From: Desulfovibrio sp.
GTDB taxonomy: Bacteria; Desulfobacterota; Desulfovibrionia; Desulfovibrionales; Desulfovibrionaceae
Direction of reading: 5' to 3'
DNA length: 5,711 bases
NCBI GenBank assembly: GCA_031282465.1
Contig: JAITDR010000010.1
Location: forward strand, 1 to 5,711
The notes under the pieces are model-generated. The model had not been told where the DNA came from. It saw only the letters and a list, made by a program, of their open reading frames with translations, and ran no database searches. The position numbers and the translations under genes are program-made. This document shows, in pieces, positions 4,546 to 5,711 of this stretch. The number at the start of each line of letters is the position of its first letter. Positions within the stretch are counted from its first letter, which is position 1.

Positions 4546-5711
4546 GTGAAACGCTGTTGCTGCCTCACATGTCTTCTGGGCCTACTGCTGCTTTCCGCAC
4601 CGGGATTCGACAACGCCGCTTACGGCGCAAGCCGCGCCGAAGCCGCGCTTGCCTCCGCCGCTGAAGGCAAATGCGACGAAGCCGCCGTCGAAGCCGCCGC
4701 CGTTCCGGAACAGGAACCCGGCGCCGTCGAGGCCCGCATCGCCGCTGCCCGCTGTTACGCAAAACAGAACAAGCCTGCCGAAGCCGTCCCCCTTCTGGAA
4801 AAAGCCTTGGCCGTCAACTCCGAAAACGAGGATGCCGTCACCGGTCTGGCTGCCGCCCTGCTTCAAACCGGCGAACGCGACAAAGCCAAAGGGCTGTTGA
4901 CCGGCCTGCTGGACAAAAAACCGGCTTCCGATGAAGCTCTGGCCCTGCTGGTTTTCCTCGCCGAACAGGAGGGTGATGCGGTAACGGCGGAACAGTACCT
5001 GAAGAAACGTCTGGATCAGGACCCCGACAACGAAAATTTGCTGTTCCGCCTCGGAGATTTCTACTTGGGCTCCGGAACCCCGGACAAAGCGGTTGCCCTG
5101 CTGGAAGCCCGGCTGGAAACAAAGCCCGAAGCGCAGGCGGTGCGCAGCCGCCTGGCCGGATTGCTGGCGTCCTCGGGCAAGAGCGAGCAGGCCCTTGCGC
5201 TTCTCGACAAGGCGCCGAAACAGGACGGCGAAATCAAACTGGCCAGGGCGGGCATCCTGCTGCGCATCGGCCGTCTCGACGAAGGCGAAGCGACCCTGAA
5301 AGCACTGCTGGACGACCCCAGGGACAAAGAGCAGGCCGACGAGGCGCGCATCGGGCTGACGGAACTGTATATGCAGACGGGCAGGGTAAAGGAGGCGGAA
5401 AAGCAGGCCGATGCCCTGATAGCGGCAAACCCCGCCAGGCCGGAAGGCTATCTCATACGCGGGCGCATCCGCTATGCCGAAAAGAATTTCGCGGGCGCCG
5501 CCGACGACTTTGAGACGGTTGTCAAGGCTGTTCCCGACGACTACCGGACCGCCTTGTCCCTCGCTGAAGCCCGCAATGCCTCGGGCAACACCCAGGCTGC
5601 CGAAAATACCGTGACCCGTGTGCTGTCGAACGCGCCGCAGTACGCTCCGGCCTACCTTACTCTGGCCGATATCTACCTCACGCGCAATATGCCGGACGCG
5701 GCATTGATGAT
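4546..5711 (+). CDS. Exported tetratricopeptide-repeat protein, 3'-truncated by the window edge
   Basis: The reading frame runs from a GTG at 4546 to the end without a stop, giving 388 residues so far. The N-terminus is a signal peptide: VKR, a hydrophobic stretch with four cysteines (residues 4-18), then a likely signal peptidase I cleavage near AYGA (25-28). There is no clear lipobox. The remainder is a run of helical pairs of TPR type, roughly one per 30-34 residues, starting near 63, 97, 131, 165, 199, 230, 266, 300, 334 and 368. Typical signatures are AEAVPLLEKALAVNSENEDA (78-97), DKAVALLEARLETKP (180-194) and GAADDFETVVKAVPDD (317-332). It is probably a periplasmic protein-binding scaffold. 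It is transcribed away from the PAP2 gene. Long exported TPR proteins occur in polysaccharide-export and PEP-CTERM (PrsT-like) loci, but nothing here identifies that subgroup. TPR and export calls are strong; the specific role is unknown. Confidence 0.85.
   Translation, partial: MKRCCCLTCLLGLLLLSAPGFDNAAYGASRAEAALASAAEGKCDEAAVEAAAVPEQEPGAVEARIAAARCYAKQNKPAEAVPLLEKALAVNSENEDAVTGLAAALLQTGERDKAKGLLTGLLDKKPASDEALALLVFLAEQEGDAVTAEQYLKKRLDQDPDNENLLFRLGDFYLGSGTPDKAVALLEARLETKPEAQAVRSRLAGLLASSGKSEQALALLDKAPKQDGEIKLARAGILLRIGRLDEGEATLKALLDDPRDKEQADEARIGLTELYMQTGRVKEAEKQADALIAANPARPEGYLIRGRIRYAEKNFAGAADDFETVVKAVPDDYRTALSLAEARNASGNTQAAENTVTRVLSNAPQYAPAYLTLADIYLTRNMPDAALM

Noticed and set aside
4582..4866. 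Minus-strand Gly/Phe-rich frame opposite the TPR gene
   Set aside because: It is a composition artefact of Ala/Glu/Lys-rich TPR codons read in antisense, with no start context.

Overview
The window reads as a GC-rich chromosomal segment from a Gram-negative bacterium. The gene types (a WcbI-like polysaccharide enzyme, an ArnT-like lipid-linked glycosyltransferase, a PAP2 phosphatase and an exported TPR protein) and the general look would fit a Desulfovibrio-like sulfate reducer. That placement is an impression from gene content and style, not a demonstrated assignment. No rRNA, tRNA, transposase, integrase or cas gene is visible.

Layout: (1) 12-851, plus strand, a WcbI-family protein. (2) 852-1031, a convergent intergenic gap holding three copies of a 34-bp repeat separated by two unrelated 32-34 bp segments, then a terminator-like hairpin with a T-run. 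(3) 1032-3482, minus strand, a GT39/ArnT-like membrane glycosyltransferase with an unusual disordered N-terminal extension of about 200 residues built from a 67-residue tandem duplication. (4) 3483-3624, a gap with copy A of a dispersed structured repeat. (5) 3625-4302, minus strand, a PAP2-family membrane phosphatase with all three catalytic motifs. (6) 4303-4545, a divergent intergenic region with a promoter for the PAP2 gene, copy B of the dispersed repeat, and a strong stem-loop ahead of the next gene. (7) 4546 to the window end, plus strand, a GTG-started exported TPR protein that runs off the edge.

How the genes may work together (inference): the GT39 enzyme would transfer a sugar from an undecaprenyl-phosphate donor onto a lipid or other envelope acceptor. 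The neighbouring PAP2 enzyme would remove phosphate from undecaprenyl pyrophosphate or lipid A. The pair therefore looks like a small envelope-lipid remodelling unit. The WcbI-like gene suggests surface polysaccharide modification nearby, and the TPR protein is probably a periplasmic scaffold.

The most notable non-coding signals are the CRISPR-like repeat cluster at 861-1028, the A/B repeat pair in which a hairpin keeps its pairing although its sequence differs, and a predicted leaderless transcript for the PAP2 gene.
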